A stretch of 47,047 bases of DNA from Funneliformis mosseae (Eukaryota; Glomeromycota; Glomeromycetes; Glomerales; Glomeraceae), in assembly GCA_910592005.1 (NCBI GenBank), contig CAJVPP010000118.1, positions 1 through 47,047 of the forward strand. The letters are read 5' to 3'. The first letter of the stretch is position 1, and each line of letters starts with the position of its first letter. Positions 36,400-47,047 of this stretch are shown one piece after another. Made by a program: the position numbers and the translations under genes. Below the pieces are notes generated by a model. The model did not search any database. It was not told where the DNA came from and saw nothing but the letters and a program-made list of their open reading frames with translations.

Positions 36400-38122
36400 T
36401 TTTAATGTCTCTACTTTTAACGATCACAAGACCATTTTCAGTCGATCAAAAAAAAATAGAATCGATTTTAAAGTTGAGTATTATTTCTCACGTTTGATTT
36501 TTGTCTGAAGTTTAATTCAGATAACATAACTGATATTTGAAAATTCAAATTTAGATATTCTTTTTGTTATCTAAATTCCTAATTTATCAAATAGCAATTA
36601 GAATATCTGAAGTTAGATTTTAGATAATTTTAGATAGTCAATAGTAAATTAATTTTTAATAAAATTTATATACTAGAAATAGAATTTTATTATTTACAGT
36701 GTAATTTTTATGACTTGTCAATTATTAATAATTTTAATAATTTATTTTTTTTATTATGTAAAGGTAGCACTTTAAAAAAAAATCAAAATAAATTATATTT
36801 GAATATTTGTTTTGTGCTCATTTTACCTTCTAAATTACTAAGTAATTTTAAATCATTATAAATCAAAGCTTAAGTAATTGCTATAAACTTTCTTAAAATG
36901 CTTAAAATTTTATTTAATGTTTTTTTTTTAGATACAATTACTTTTTTAGTTAATTTATTATAATTGTAATTTATTTATTGTTGAGAAATATGATCAACAT
37001 TTATTCAACATTTAAAATAAAATAATCAAATAAAATTTTGATTAGATTGAAATAAATTTATAATTGTTGAGCTTTTATGACAATATAATTCAAATGATAA
37101 TATTTAAACTCGATATTTGTCTTCACAAATGGATATATTTCATGTATAAATAATTAATTTTAACTAATTTTTATTAGAATGATCTCATAATACAGATAAT
37201 GCATATATTTTAAAAGTAAGTCATTCAAATTATCAAATCAAAAGGAATTTAATAATTATTATTTTAGTTAAATAATGAGAAATAAAAAATAAATAAATAA
37301 ATTAAAATGTGTTAATTACAATATAAATAATATGCAAGATAAGTTAAAGCTAATTAAATAATAAAAAATATGTATTTTTATTTTTCTTTTATAATGTAAA
37401 AAATTTATTATCATTTTTATTCATAACATTAAACCTAATACCATTATTTTCACTAATAACTATATTTATAAAGATGGTTTTAGATTCTGAAATTTAAAAC
37501 ATTTCTTTTAAAAAATTTTATTTAAAAATGAGTTTTCTTATTTATTTTTTAATTATATTTAATATTTTTTAATATTATTATAACTTTTACTTTAATAGAT
37601 TTAATTATTTTCTTTTTTCAAAAAATTATTATTTTTTTAATATAAATTTTTAATTTAATCTAAATAATTATTTTTACTATATTAGAATCCTGAAGTTTTA
37701 TTAATTTTTTTAAAGCTTTTATTTTTTACTATTATATTTTAATAATTTTGATAATTTTAGCAAATTTAATTATTTATTTTATTTTGATTATTTTGTAATT
37801 TAATTATTTTAACTACTTTTTTATTTGGATTATTTTGATATATTAATATATAATTTTAATATTAATTTTAATTTTTTTAAACTTTAGTTATATAAATAAT
37901 ATTTAATAATTAAATTAAAAAATTTTAAGTAAAATAAATTTAAATATATAATATATGCTTTAACTAAAAATTTCTTAAAGAAAATGAATTTAGAATTATT
38001 TGAATCACTTTATAATAATAGAAAAAATCAAAAAATAATATAATAATATTTTCATATTCTATTTATAATTATAATTTTATTATTATTAATTAAAAAAATA
38101 ATATTTTTATTTAATAAGATAA
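36400..38122. other. Very AT-rich, CpG-free DNA
   Basis: There is no gene or identifiable element. CpG is absent from about 37120 to the retrotransposon at 38123, as far as I can read. It is probably old transposon sequence decayed beyond recognition. Confidence 0.5.
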
Positions 38123-38623
38123 TGTTACAGTCAGTTCTTTAAGATACTTATTAATGATAAGCAAAGCAATATTTATGGGTTGTAAGCAAAAGGTTTAATT
38201 TGATATTTAAATTTAGAAGAGTATCAGTAAATTAACAGTTAATTAATAACTATAACAATGAAGTACTGTCTCAGTTAGTGCTCTGTACTATACAATTATG
38301 TTAAAGAAATTATACTAAACTATTATATAAAACTATGAGTCAGACATACTGTTAAGCTAAAGTAAACTGTCCTTTATTTATATAAAATAAAAAATATAAA
38401 GTTATCAAAGATATAAAGAAATAAATATAATAAATAAAATATATAAAATAAATAAAATATAATAAATATATAAGATAAATAAAATAAAAAAAATAAAAAA
38501 AATATATTATATAAAAGAAATATATGCTATAGATGATATAGATGATATAGATAATATATATGATTTCTTAGGGATTAATGTCATTCTTAGATCATCATCA
38601 TCTATGTTTTCTTTTATGTAACA
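38123..38623 (-). repeat. 3' LTR of the gypsy element
   Basis: The LTR starts TGTTACAGTCAG and ends TGTAACA, so its termini are the inverted TGTTACA/TGTAACA. Just inside (38624-38640) the minus strand reads ATCTTGAAGGGGAGTGA, a purine-rich tract that fits the plus-strand primer site next to a 3' LTR. Confidence 0.85.
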
Positions 38624-39239
38624 TCACTCCCCTTCAAGATTTTATATCACCGCATAAATCTCAGCAGCTTTATCAATTAGATCATTATATTCCACTGTTG
38701 ATAGTCCTACTATCAATTTAAAGATAATTCTTTTACTTCATGTAATCTGTGCTGGTCTAAGGAATTCAAAGAGATAATATATTCATATAAATGTGCGATA
38801 ATAATATTTAGATAGTTTCTTAATATACACTGAACAAACTATAAGGTCTTTATTTTTTCTATTAGTTTTTCAAGATAAAAGGCATTTATCAGCATTAAAA
38901 CATGATTGTTCATTCATTTAGCCTTTTATAGCATTTAATTTACAAGGGAGAACTTTATTTTTTTAAGCATAATTTTGCTGTAAAGTGAAGGATATATTTC
39001 AATTTCTTGGGACATTATAAGTTGCATGTCAGCATAAATTAATTGAAAATTCTGAAAAAATGTTTTAGTATATATAGAGGCACTTTCAACTCTTCTATCT
39101 ATCAATTTCAAGTTAGGCTCCCTTCTATTTAAACATTTTTCAACCAAAATATTCTTGTATTTTCCATAAATTTTTTCAATTTTCAATCAGCACAATAGGC
39201 TGAGACAGATCACGTTAGTGATATTATTTTAATTTCTTA

Positions 39240-42200
39240 TCGTTTATAGGTATTTTTAATATTTTTCTATCCAATGTTCTCAATTTGTATACTCTATTCC
39301 CAAGATCAGCATGAATATAATATGGTTCCTTCCATCTTTCCTCAAGCTTTTTTTTATATTGTAAATTACTTTTATATATTAAAACTAATTCTCTAACTTT
39401 AAATTAACACTTTCTTTCAATTTGCGATCATGTTGCTTCTTTTATTTCTTTTGAGAGTTTTGAATATTATTTTATGCTTGTTGTATTTCATTATCCATTC
39501 TTTCAGTTATTTGTCATACACGATTAATTAAATCTTCTTATTCATTTAATGTTACATTTTGCATATCTAACGTTTGTATTTGAAATTCAATCGGCAGTGT
39601 AGCATTTCTCTCATAAGTTAAATAAAAAGGTTCATGTCGCATGATGCTATGCCTTTTTGTTTGATATGCAAATAAGGTGGATGGTAGAAAATCATCCCAA
39701 TCATTTTTATTTTTATTTGCAAATTTTGCTAGTGTTTCACACAATGTCTTATTAAATCGCTTGACAAGATCATTAGTCTGAGAATGATACGTAATTATTA
39801 ATTTGTATTTTACTCCTAGTTCTTCACATAGAGATCTAGTATTTGGTTTACAAAATGCGTCACTTTATCAGTTAATAATTCCTTGGACATCTATGTTTAC
39901 AAATTATATCCTCATAAAAAAAGGAACTACCGAGAATACATTTGCATCTATAAGAATTCTGGCTTTAGGCCACTTAGTCAAGTAATCAGTTGCTACTATA
40001 ATATATTTATTTCCTCTATTCATTGTAGGTAAAGGTTTAACAACATCTATTTTCACTCAATCAAAGGGTTGTTCCACTTTTATAGAATGCAATGACTTAA
40101 TACTCTTATTTTTACCTCTTTTCTGATATTTATCACTAGTTTTAATATATCGTCATATATCATCATACATTTGTGACCAATAATATTTTACTTTGACTTT
40201 CTTGTAGGTTTCCTCTAATGCAAAATATCTTGCTAATGCAAATTATACAATATAATATTAACTTCATTAATTTTTACAACTTTCAAAGGTCATTAGGGTT
40301 CTTATTTATTCTTTTTATAAAGTTATCCTTCTATCATAATAAAATATCTTGACCTTCTTTTAATTGCTGTTTGTTGCTGTTAGTTTAAATATGTTAGCAT
40401 TTTAAGTTCTGATAAATAATGTATTAGTAAAAATATGTATCTGAATTCATAGTTGAGTTAAAATCAGAATCTGTTATCTGTAAGAGTGTTTGCAAGAATA
40501 AATCTGTTTGCTTTTGTAAATTTGTTGAAAAACTCCTTAGTGTTGTATCCAGCTTAAAGTATCTACATTTGAATGAAGTTTTCCAGGATGATTAATAATT
40601 TCTATATCATAAGAGTTAAAAGTCATTAGTCAACATCCAAGTTTTCCAACAGGGTTTTTCATATTCTTTAAATAGGCCAAAGTAGCATGATCGGTTATTA
40701 CTGTGAATTTATATTTATGTAAATAATGATGATAATATTGCACTACCTATACAATAGCTAAGCATTCTACTTCAGTTGTAGAATATTTTCTTTCAGGGGT
40801 CTTAGAGTTCTACTTGCATATGCGATTACTTATTCTCTTTTTTAATCATTCTTTTGAGAGAGAATTGCTTCTAGAGCGAAAGAAGAAGCATCAGTGTATA
40901 AAATAAAAGGTCTAGATATATAAGAATTTGTGGGAATATCAAACATCTTTTTAATCGTTCAAAAGTATCTTATTGCTCTTGTATCCAAATGAAAGGAGTA
41001 TTCTTTTTAAATAATTTATTTAGAGGTTCGATGATATTAGCAAAGCCTTTATGAATCTTCTGTAATATGATATTAAAGTAATGAATTCTCTAAGTTGTAT
41101 CAAGTCTTTTAGTACTAAAAAGTTTCTCATAATAGCTATTTTATTTGAATCTATTTAAATACCTTCTCTGCTGATCACATATCTAAAGAATGGTAATTCC
41201 TGTTCAAAGAAGAAATCTTTTCTAGGCTTAATTTTAGTCTAGCTTGTCATAAATGTAAAAATACTTATTCCAGTTATAAGAAATGCTTATCAAACATTTT
41301 AGTGCCAATGTTAATATTATCAATATATACAACTACATTTTACTATAAGATATCACGTAAAATGGTATCTATTAATTGCTAAAATTTTGCAGTAGCATTG
41401 CAAAATCCAAAAGGCATAACATTAAACTCATATGTTCTAAATCTAATAAGATTCAGAAAAGTAAACCATTTGGATCCTTCTAACATTTCCAATATATTAT
41501 CAATATGTAGCAAAGGATAGTTATCCCTTTTAGTAACACTGTTTAGCTTACGATAATCAACACATAAATATTTCTTGCCATTCTTATTTTTCACTATTAT
41601 AACAGGCAAAGTCCATTGGCTTTTAGAGGATTATATGAGTCCTGATTTTAGTAGGTAATCAATTTCTTCTTTTATAAACTCTTAGTTTTTATATGAGATT
41701 TGATAAAATCTTTACTTGATTAGTGTTGCATCTCCAATATCAATGGAATGTGTGATAACATTTGTTCTTCCAAATTGATCATTTTTCTAAATGAATAGGT
41801 CAACATATTAAAACATGAATTCATTAAGTCTTTTTAGTTGTTATGCTGTCAATCGTCTAGTATAAAAGGCTCCTTTTTCTATCTTCTTATATAGATAAAA
41901 ACATTTCTTTATATTTTGATTTTCTATAGTAGGTTTTTCTAATTCTTTATCAATCTTCTGAACTTCTTCAATTAAAATTTCTTCAGAATAACAGAATAAT
42001 CATTCTTGTTCATTTTTCTCTTCACTCTCTTCTTTATATTCATCTTTTTCATACACTTCTTCACTTTCATTATTATCAATTTGTTCAGTTCTAATTAAAG
42101 TCGATAAGTGAAATTTAATGGAAATATTGATTATGTATTCTTTCTAGTATAATATTATAATTTTATTTCTGTAGCTTATTTCTGCGTCTTTTTTCTCTAG

Positions 42201-42690
42201 CCAATTATTTTTTACAATTATATCATAGGAATTTATTTCAATTACAATTGCATCAAAGAAAATTATCTTTTTCATTATTCTTAAAAGAATATTTGTGACC
42301 ATTCCTATAGGCTTTCTTCTTTTACTATTCACATGAATCATTATTGTTTTTGATTCCTTTTGTATTTGCATGTCTAGTTTCTTAAGTAATGTATAGGATA
42401 TAATACATTCTAAAGATCTTAAATTAACGATTAAAGGTATCTCCTTATTTTTGATAAATACTTGATAGTATAAGGCTATTGACTTTTGTTCATCATTTTT
42501 AGATGAGTTATATGTCTCTTATGATGCAAGATACTCATCTCCTTCATTAACTTCTTCAGTATCCATTACCTTTGATCCAAAGGATCCTTTATTTAATTCA
42601 TTTTCTTCTGAGTGGATCATTTCCTCCACTACTATAGGACCTTTTCCTTTATTTAGCTTTCTTGTAATAGGTTTCGCAATTTTTTAACTA
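39240..42690 (-). pseudogene. Gypsy pol (protease-RT-RNase H-integrase), decayed
   Basis: Protease-region sequence lies at 42371-42144. Reverse transcriptase is at about 41640-41200, with CVDYRKLNSVTKRDNYPL and MPFGFCNATAKF; the catalytic YxDD has become YIDN (41327-41316). RNase H is near 40900 (TDASSFALEAILSQ). Integrase is at about 40100-39240, with the C-terminal part LCETLAKFANKNK-like at 39744 and NDWDDFLPSTLFAYQTKRHS, followed by a GPY/F-like tail (LEERWKEPYYIHADLGNRVY). Many Gln and Trp codons are now stops. It cannot make functional enzyme. Confidence 0.85.
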
Positions 42691-43019
42691 TGTCCATTGT
42701 AAACTTTTAGTTTAAAGCTAATAGTTGACCATTTATTATGTTTGCTTATATATTAAAGAATTGTTGAGTTGATATGGCTCGACTATATAAACTACTGGAG
42801 GTACTGTAGAGGGTTTTTGTCTTCTTTTTAGTTTAGTAGTTCTTTTTATTACAATGTTTCTTTGTTGGTTTTCCTTTTTCTTAATTATATCCTCTTTATC
42901 AACGATTCTTCTTTTTTATTTACAAATGCTTTCTGTATAGATAAGTTTGAGAGAACTATAAAAGATTCTGTACTATTATTCTCTTGAGATACATCTTCTA
43001 GTTTAAAGACTGATTACTA

Positions 43020-44249
43020 TTATCAGCCTCTTGTTGCTGTAACATTTATGTTAATAGTTATAGCGCTTGCAAATTTGTAGTATTATTATTTTGTGCAATA
43101 TTATTATTATTCATATTGACAGGGGTAGTGGAGGATTATTTAAAGTATTATTTACTAATATAGAATTAATGACAGGTGGTAAATTATTATTTTGCTAATT
43201 GTTTGCAAAGGTGATAAGTGAACAGTTTCTCCTTATATATTCTGATTGTTTACAATTAAGCAAGTGATATTTTCTTTCTGTTGTTAGTTATTATTTTGAA
43301 TATTGTAATTTAGCTGGTTACTTTGAATGAATGCTTGTTAGTTATTTTGTTGATAGGACTAGTATTACTGCTGAGAATTTCATTGTTTACCTTAATAGCT
43401 TTGATTATTTCTTCTATTATTATTACTTATATTCATCTGTTGTATTTATTGTGTTAAAGTGGCAATAGCATTATTAAGTCACTCATTTGAGTTGAAGCAA
43501 CTTTGGAGGGGCAAACATATTCATGAAAGCTTTGACAGCAGCAGTATTCTTATATATAAGTTTATATTGTTTGGCTTGATCTAAAGCATTTGCCTATATT
43601 TGATCATTGAATGATTTGATAAGGATATGGAGCTCAGGAAAAAGTCCAAAAATAAGTCGTCTGACTTTGTAGATGTCAGAATACTGAAAGGCTGATATTT
43701 TAACTCTATAATATAATTTAAGTAAAACATTGGCATAGTCGTCAACTATTTCATCAGATTGCTGTCTTCTTCTCTTTAGTTCAGTTGTCCAAATTTCTAC
43801 TTACTTTTGAGATCTGAAGGCAGTTGGAAAGGTTACAGTAAAATCTGTACTATTATTATTATCAGTTTATGCAATAATACGATTAGCATAGTTATTCACT
43901 AGTGCTAAGTTTGTGATCCACTACGTTGAAGCTGAATTTTCAAATAAGCAGATTCAACTTTAAGCTTCCTATTATTATTGATTCCATTTGCATTACAAGC
44001 ACATATAAAATCTTTTATCTAACTAATTAGATCTTGATTTTCACCATAAAAATAAGAAAGGTTAGCGATACGAGATTCTCTTCATGGTAGATTAGCATTT
44101 ATTATTTAAGTATTAGCTTATAGCTGATTGATTAAATTGAAAATCTCATTGTTAGTATTAGCATTAAGTGAAGCGTTTGGATTTAAAATTCTAGCAATAT
44201 TTTGTAAAGCAGTGGTTAATACTTAAATGTTAGCTTGGTTTGTAGCCAT
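43020..44249 (-). pseudogene. Gypsy gag, decayed
   Basis: A start MATNQANI at 44249 is followed in the same frame by LTTALQNIARILNPNASLNA and later WRESRIANLSYFYGENQDLI, SAYLKIQL, ADDYAN-like motifs and FGLFPELHILIKSF. This is the capsid pattern of Ty3/gypsy gag proteins. It carries several internal stops, mostly CAA/CAG to TAA/TAG. The region beyond about 43400 is Asn/Gln-rich and frame-shifted, and I could not identify a zinc knuckle. Confidence 0.7.
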
Positions 44250-44799
44250 TTCTTCAAATAAGTTTTCTAAATCTAATAGACTGTTTATATATAGGTTATT
44301 ATTGATATTATCACTTAAAACTATTGAATCAGATTCCTCAGTTGTTTTAGAAGGTGGTATAGAAGTTGTTTCAGATATTTGGTATAACTGGTATAAAGAA
44401 TCTAATGCAAATCCACAAGTTAATATAAATGTATTATAGATGTTCTATTTAACTGTAATGGGTGATTCTCTGAATCTAATGTTATATTGAATACTAAAAT
44501 AAGACTAAATATAACTTAATCTACTGTATCAGATGATCTAATATAGAAGTGAGTATAATTTAATTCTTCAATATATTGTTGAGTATATCTGGTAAATGTT
44601 ATTTAGTAGTATACCAATTCCAAAAGTATTGAAAATGCTCAGAAGTAACAAATTCAGAAGGATAACAAAAATAGTAAAATCTATTATGATACTACACAAC
44701 TATATTATTTCGATTTAAAGTGATATACAATCTATTATGCCTTTGATTTAATAAATAATGTTTATCAAACATAAACTATTTAAACAAATTTCAAAACTT

Positions 44800-44817
44800 T
44801 TCTGGCAGAAGTTACCA
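44800..44817 (-). other. Primer-binding site of the gypsy element
   Basis: Two bases inside the 5' LTR the minus strand reads TGGTAACTTCTGCCAGAA. TGG complements the CCA end of a tRNA, as expected for minus-strand priming. The tRNA was not identified. Confidence 0.6.
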
Positions 44818-44819
44818 AG

Positions 44820-45300
44820 TGTTACAGTCAGTTTTTTAAGATGCTTATTAGTGATAAATGAAGCAATATTTATAGGTGATAAGCAGAAGGTTTAATTTGA
44901 TATTTAAATTTAGAAGAGTGTTAGTAAATTAATAATTTATTTAATAACTATAATAATGAAGTACTATCTCAGTCAGCGTTTTATACTATACAATTATGTT
45001 AAGGAAATTAAACTAAATTATTATATAAAACTATAAGTCAGATACACGTTAAACTAAAGGAAACTGTCTTCTATTTATATAAAATGAAAAATATAAAGTT
45101 ATCAAAGATATAAAAGAAATAAGTATAATAAATAATATATAAAATAAATAAAATATAATAAATATATGAGATAAATAAAATAAAATAAATAAAAGAAATA
45201 TATGTTATAGATGACATGAATAACATAGAAAATATATATGATTTTCTAGGAATTAATATCATCCTTTAGATTATCATCATCTATGTCTTCTTTTGTATAA
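44820..45300 (-). repeat. 5' LTR of the gypsy element
   Basis: This is homologous along its whole length to the 38123-38623 LTR, starting TGTTACAGTCAG. The outer end is diverged (TGTATAA instead of TGTAACA), so the boundary is accurate to only a few bases. LTR lengths differ by about 20 bp through indels. Confidence 0.8.
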
Positions 45301-46924
45301 TAATAATAAAAAATCATAAAAATTTATAATTGTTAAATTACTTATAATAATAAAAAAAAATATAGTTATAGTTGATTTTTAACTATTATGATAATTAATA
45401 ATAAATATCATCTAATATATAGATAAGGTATCTAAGATTTAAGTATATTATATATTTTCTAATTATTAATAAAAATAAGCCTAAACTGATCATTAAATAT
45501 CAAATAAATGAGTAAGTAAATATATTACACTCTAAATATATTTAATTATACTAATATACTATATACAGTATCTCTTAATTTTCTAAATATCAAGTTAATA
45601 AAAAATTTCTTTAAAATAAAACTGTATAATCAGTTTATATAGCTTATAAAATTACATAAAAAAGGTAAATTAACTTTTCTTACAGATAAAATAATAGTAA
45701 AAATTGAAAAATATTTAATATATTATTTTTTGTTAAAGTAATTAATACATTTATAAGATACTAAATGAATCTTTTAATATTCAAATAGATTCTTTTAAAA
45801 TTAATTAAATATTGAACTTTTTTTTAAAGATATTCAAATCTAAAAAATTAATATCAAAATTAAGTAAAGATTATAATAAATTTTATATTAGTGATATTAA
45901 ATAAAATCTAAAAATTCAGATTATTAAAAAGCTTATTTTAAATTTAAAATAGTCTCCTATATTTTTACTTAATAGTTAACATAGTTAATTAAAATATTAT
46001 ATTGTATTTGTACTAAAAATTTATTTTAAATTATTTTAAATTATGAAAATACTTTTTCTAATTTAATTATTAAAGATAATTCAAAAAAATTCATTTTTAA
46101 ATAAAATTATTAGACAAAATTTAGAGGTTTACAAATCATCTAAATAAGCCTTAATCTTATTATAAAATTTAAAAAAAGGTAAAACTATATCATAGTTTAT
46201 AAAAATGTAAAATTATATTAAAATCTTAATAAAAAATTAATGAAACTAAAGTTTAAATATTTTATAAATCTAAAATAAGTTTATAAAAATAATCTTATTC
46301 ATTTTCAAAAAAATTCTAAAGAATAAGTCAAATACAAGATTTAATAAATAAAAAATATTACTTTAAAAGTAAATTTACTTAAAAATTTACTAATAAGTTA
46401 TAAGAGAAAGTTTCAAATTTAATAAATAAGTATTAAAAATTGATAAAGTATAAAAAATATATATCTTTATTTTTTTTGAAATATGATTAATCAAATAATA
46501 TCAAATAAAAAATTAACTGATTAAAATTTAATAATCTGAATTTTAATTAAATAGTCTCTTATTTTTTTTATTAATTTTAAATTAGAATATTTTTGATAAA
46601 TAGTAAAGAAAGTAAATTATTAAATACTAATCAGAATATTTTAAATCAAGTAATTATTTATTTTTTTAATTACATATTAATTATTAATAAAAATATTCTT
46701 ATTATTTATAATAAATTAATATTTATTACTTATAGTATACCAATATATGATATCTGATATATATAAAATTATTTTAATTATTTCATTAATATTTATAATT
46801 AGAAATATTCTAAATAATATCAAACATAATTCATATATTTAAAATAATAAATTTTATAATAAAAATTTAATAAAATATATGCATTATTTATTATAATATT
46901 TATAATATGGGAGGGTTTCTAGGA
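45301..46924. other. Extremely AT-rich, CpG-free DNA
   Basis: There is no open frame, RNA gene or clear repeat. I find no CG dinucleotide in this stretch. It resembles 28080-29565 and 37120-38122 and is probably decayed transposon sequence. Confidence 0.5.
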
Positions 46925-47047
46925 AAATCAGGTTCTGAGAAATTTTTGACTTAAATTAAGAGCTTAATATATTTTAATCTAATAATATCAAAAACTAAAA
47001 TGCAATAAAAATCTCAATTTTATTAAAAAATTCCCAGAACCTGATTT
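46925..47047. repeat. MITE-like inverted repeat cut by the window edge
   Basis: The 23-bp arms 46925-46947 (AAATCAGGTTCTGAGAAATT...) and 47025-47047 (complement AAATCAGGTTCTGGGAATTT...) are inverted with about three mismatches. The element is about 125 bp or slightly longer, since it reaches the last base of the window. Confidence 0.75.

Larger units (their letters stand above)
38123..45300 (-). mobile_element. Ty3/gypsy LTR retrotransposon, full length but inactive
   Basis: The two LTRs are at 38123-38623 and 44820-45300, and the internal genes read on the minus strand in gypsy order: gag, protease, reverse transcriptase, RNase H, integrase. The LTRs are clearly homologous but differ by many substitutions and small indels, so insertion is old. 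A clean target-site duplication was not found. All coding parts carry many stops and frameshifts. Confidence 0.9.

Overview
The window looks like nuclear DNA of an arbuscular mycorrhizal fungus (Glomeromycotina), most like Rhizophagus. The evidence is very high A+T, long A/T homopolymers, many short GT-AG introns (about 67-103 bp), fungal housekeeping genes, and a dense mix of decayed Tc1/mariner, pogo, Ty3/gypsy and primase/helicase mobile elements typical of that group. The species assignment is inference; no rRNA or other marker is present.

Layout. (1) 1-8.2 kb is repeat-rich: a decayed tyrosine-recombinase gene, an unidentified coding relic, a broken gene joining an archaeo-eukaryotic primase to a UL9-like superfamily 2 helicase, several foldback/MITE-like elements, and the 3' end of a Tc1/mariner transposon. 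(2) 8.2-24.3 kb is a compact gene island of six genes whose exon structures could be solved base by base: a TBC1D5-like Rab GAP (+), the R-SNARE Ykt6 (-), the exocyst subunit Exo84 (+), proteasome subunit alpha-5 (-), the Integrator endonuclease INTS11 (+) and a CSL-type transcription factor (+). Three concern membrane traffic (TBC GAP, Ykt6, Exo84) and the other three protein turnover, RNA 3' processing and transcription. I see no operon-like logic, but ykt6/exo84 and psma5/ints11 are head-to-head pairs with short shared promoters. (3) 24.3-27.8 kb is gene-free intergenic DNA. (4) 27.8-47.0 kb is an AT-rich, strongly CpG-poor transposon graveyard: an erased Tc1-like copy, a 1.65-kb Tc1-like element with TIRs, a foldback element carrying a 50-bp tandem array, a 2.15-kb pogo-like element with only a few lesions, a 7.2-kb Ty3/gypsy retrotransposon with both LTRs, and a MITE cut by the window edge.

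Most notable observations: exo84 intron 2 is a canonical U12-type AT-AC intron, because only ATATCCTTT...AC splicing restores the reading frame and a conserved Lys-Leu-Glu; the primase-helicase and recombinase relics suggest a self-replicating, integrating element family with iteron-like repeats beside it; an INTS11 gene sits in a fungus; the CSL factor seems to end where its C-terminal TIG/RHR-C domain should begin; and the transposon relics show CpG loss and CpA-to-TpA type stop codons. All alignments were done by eye, so identities are approximate.
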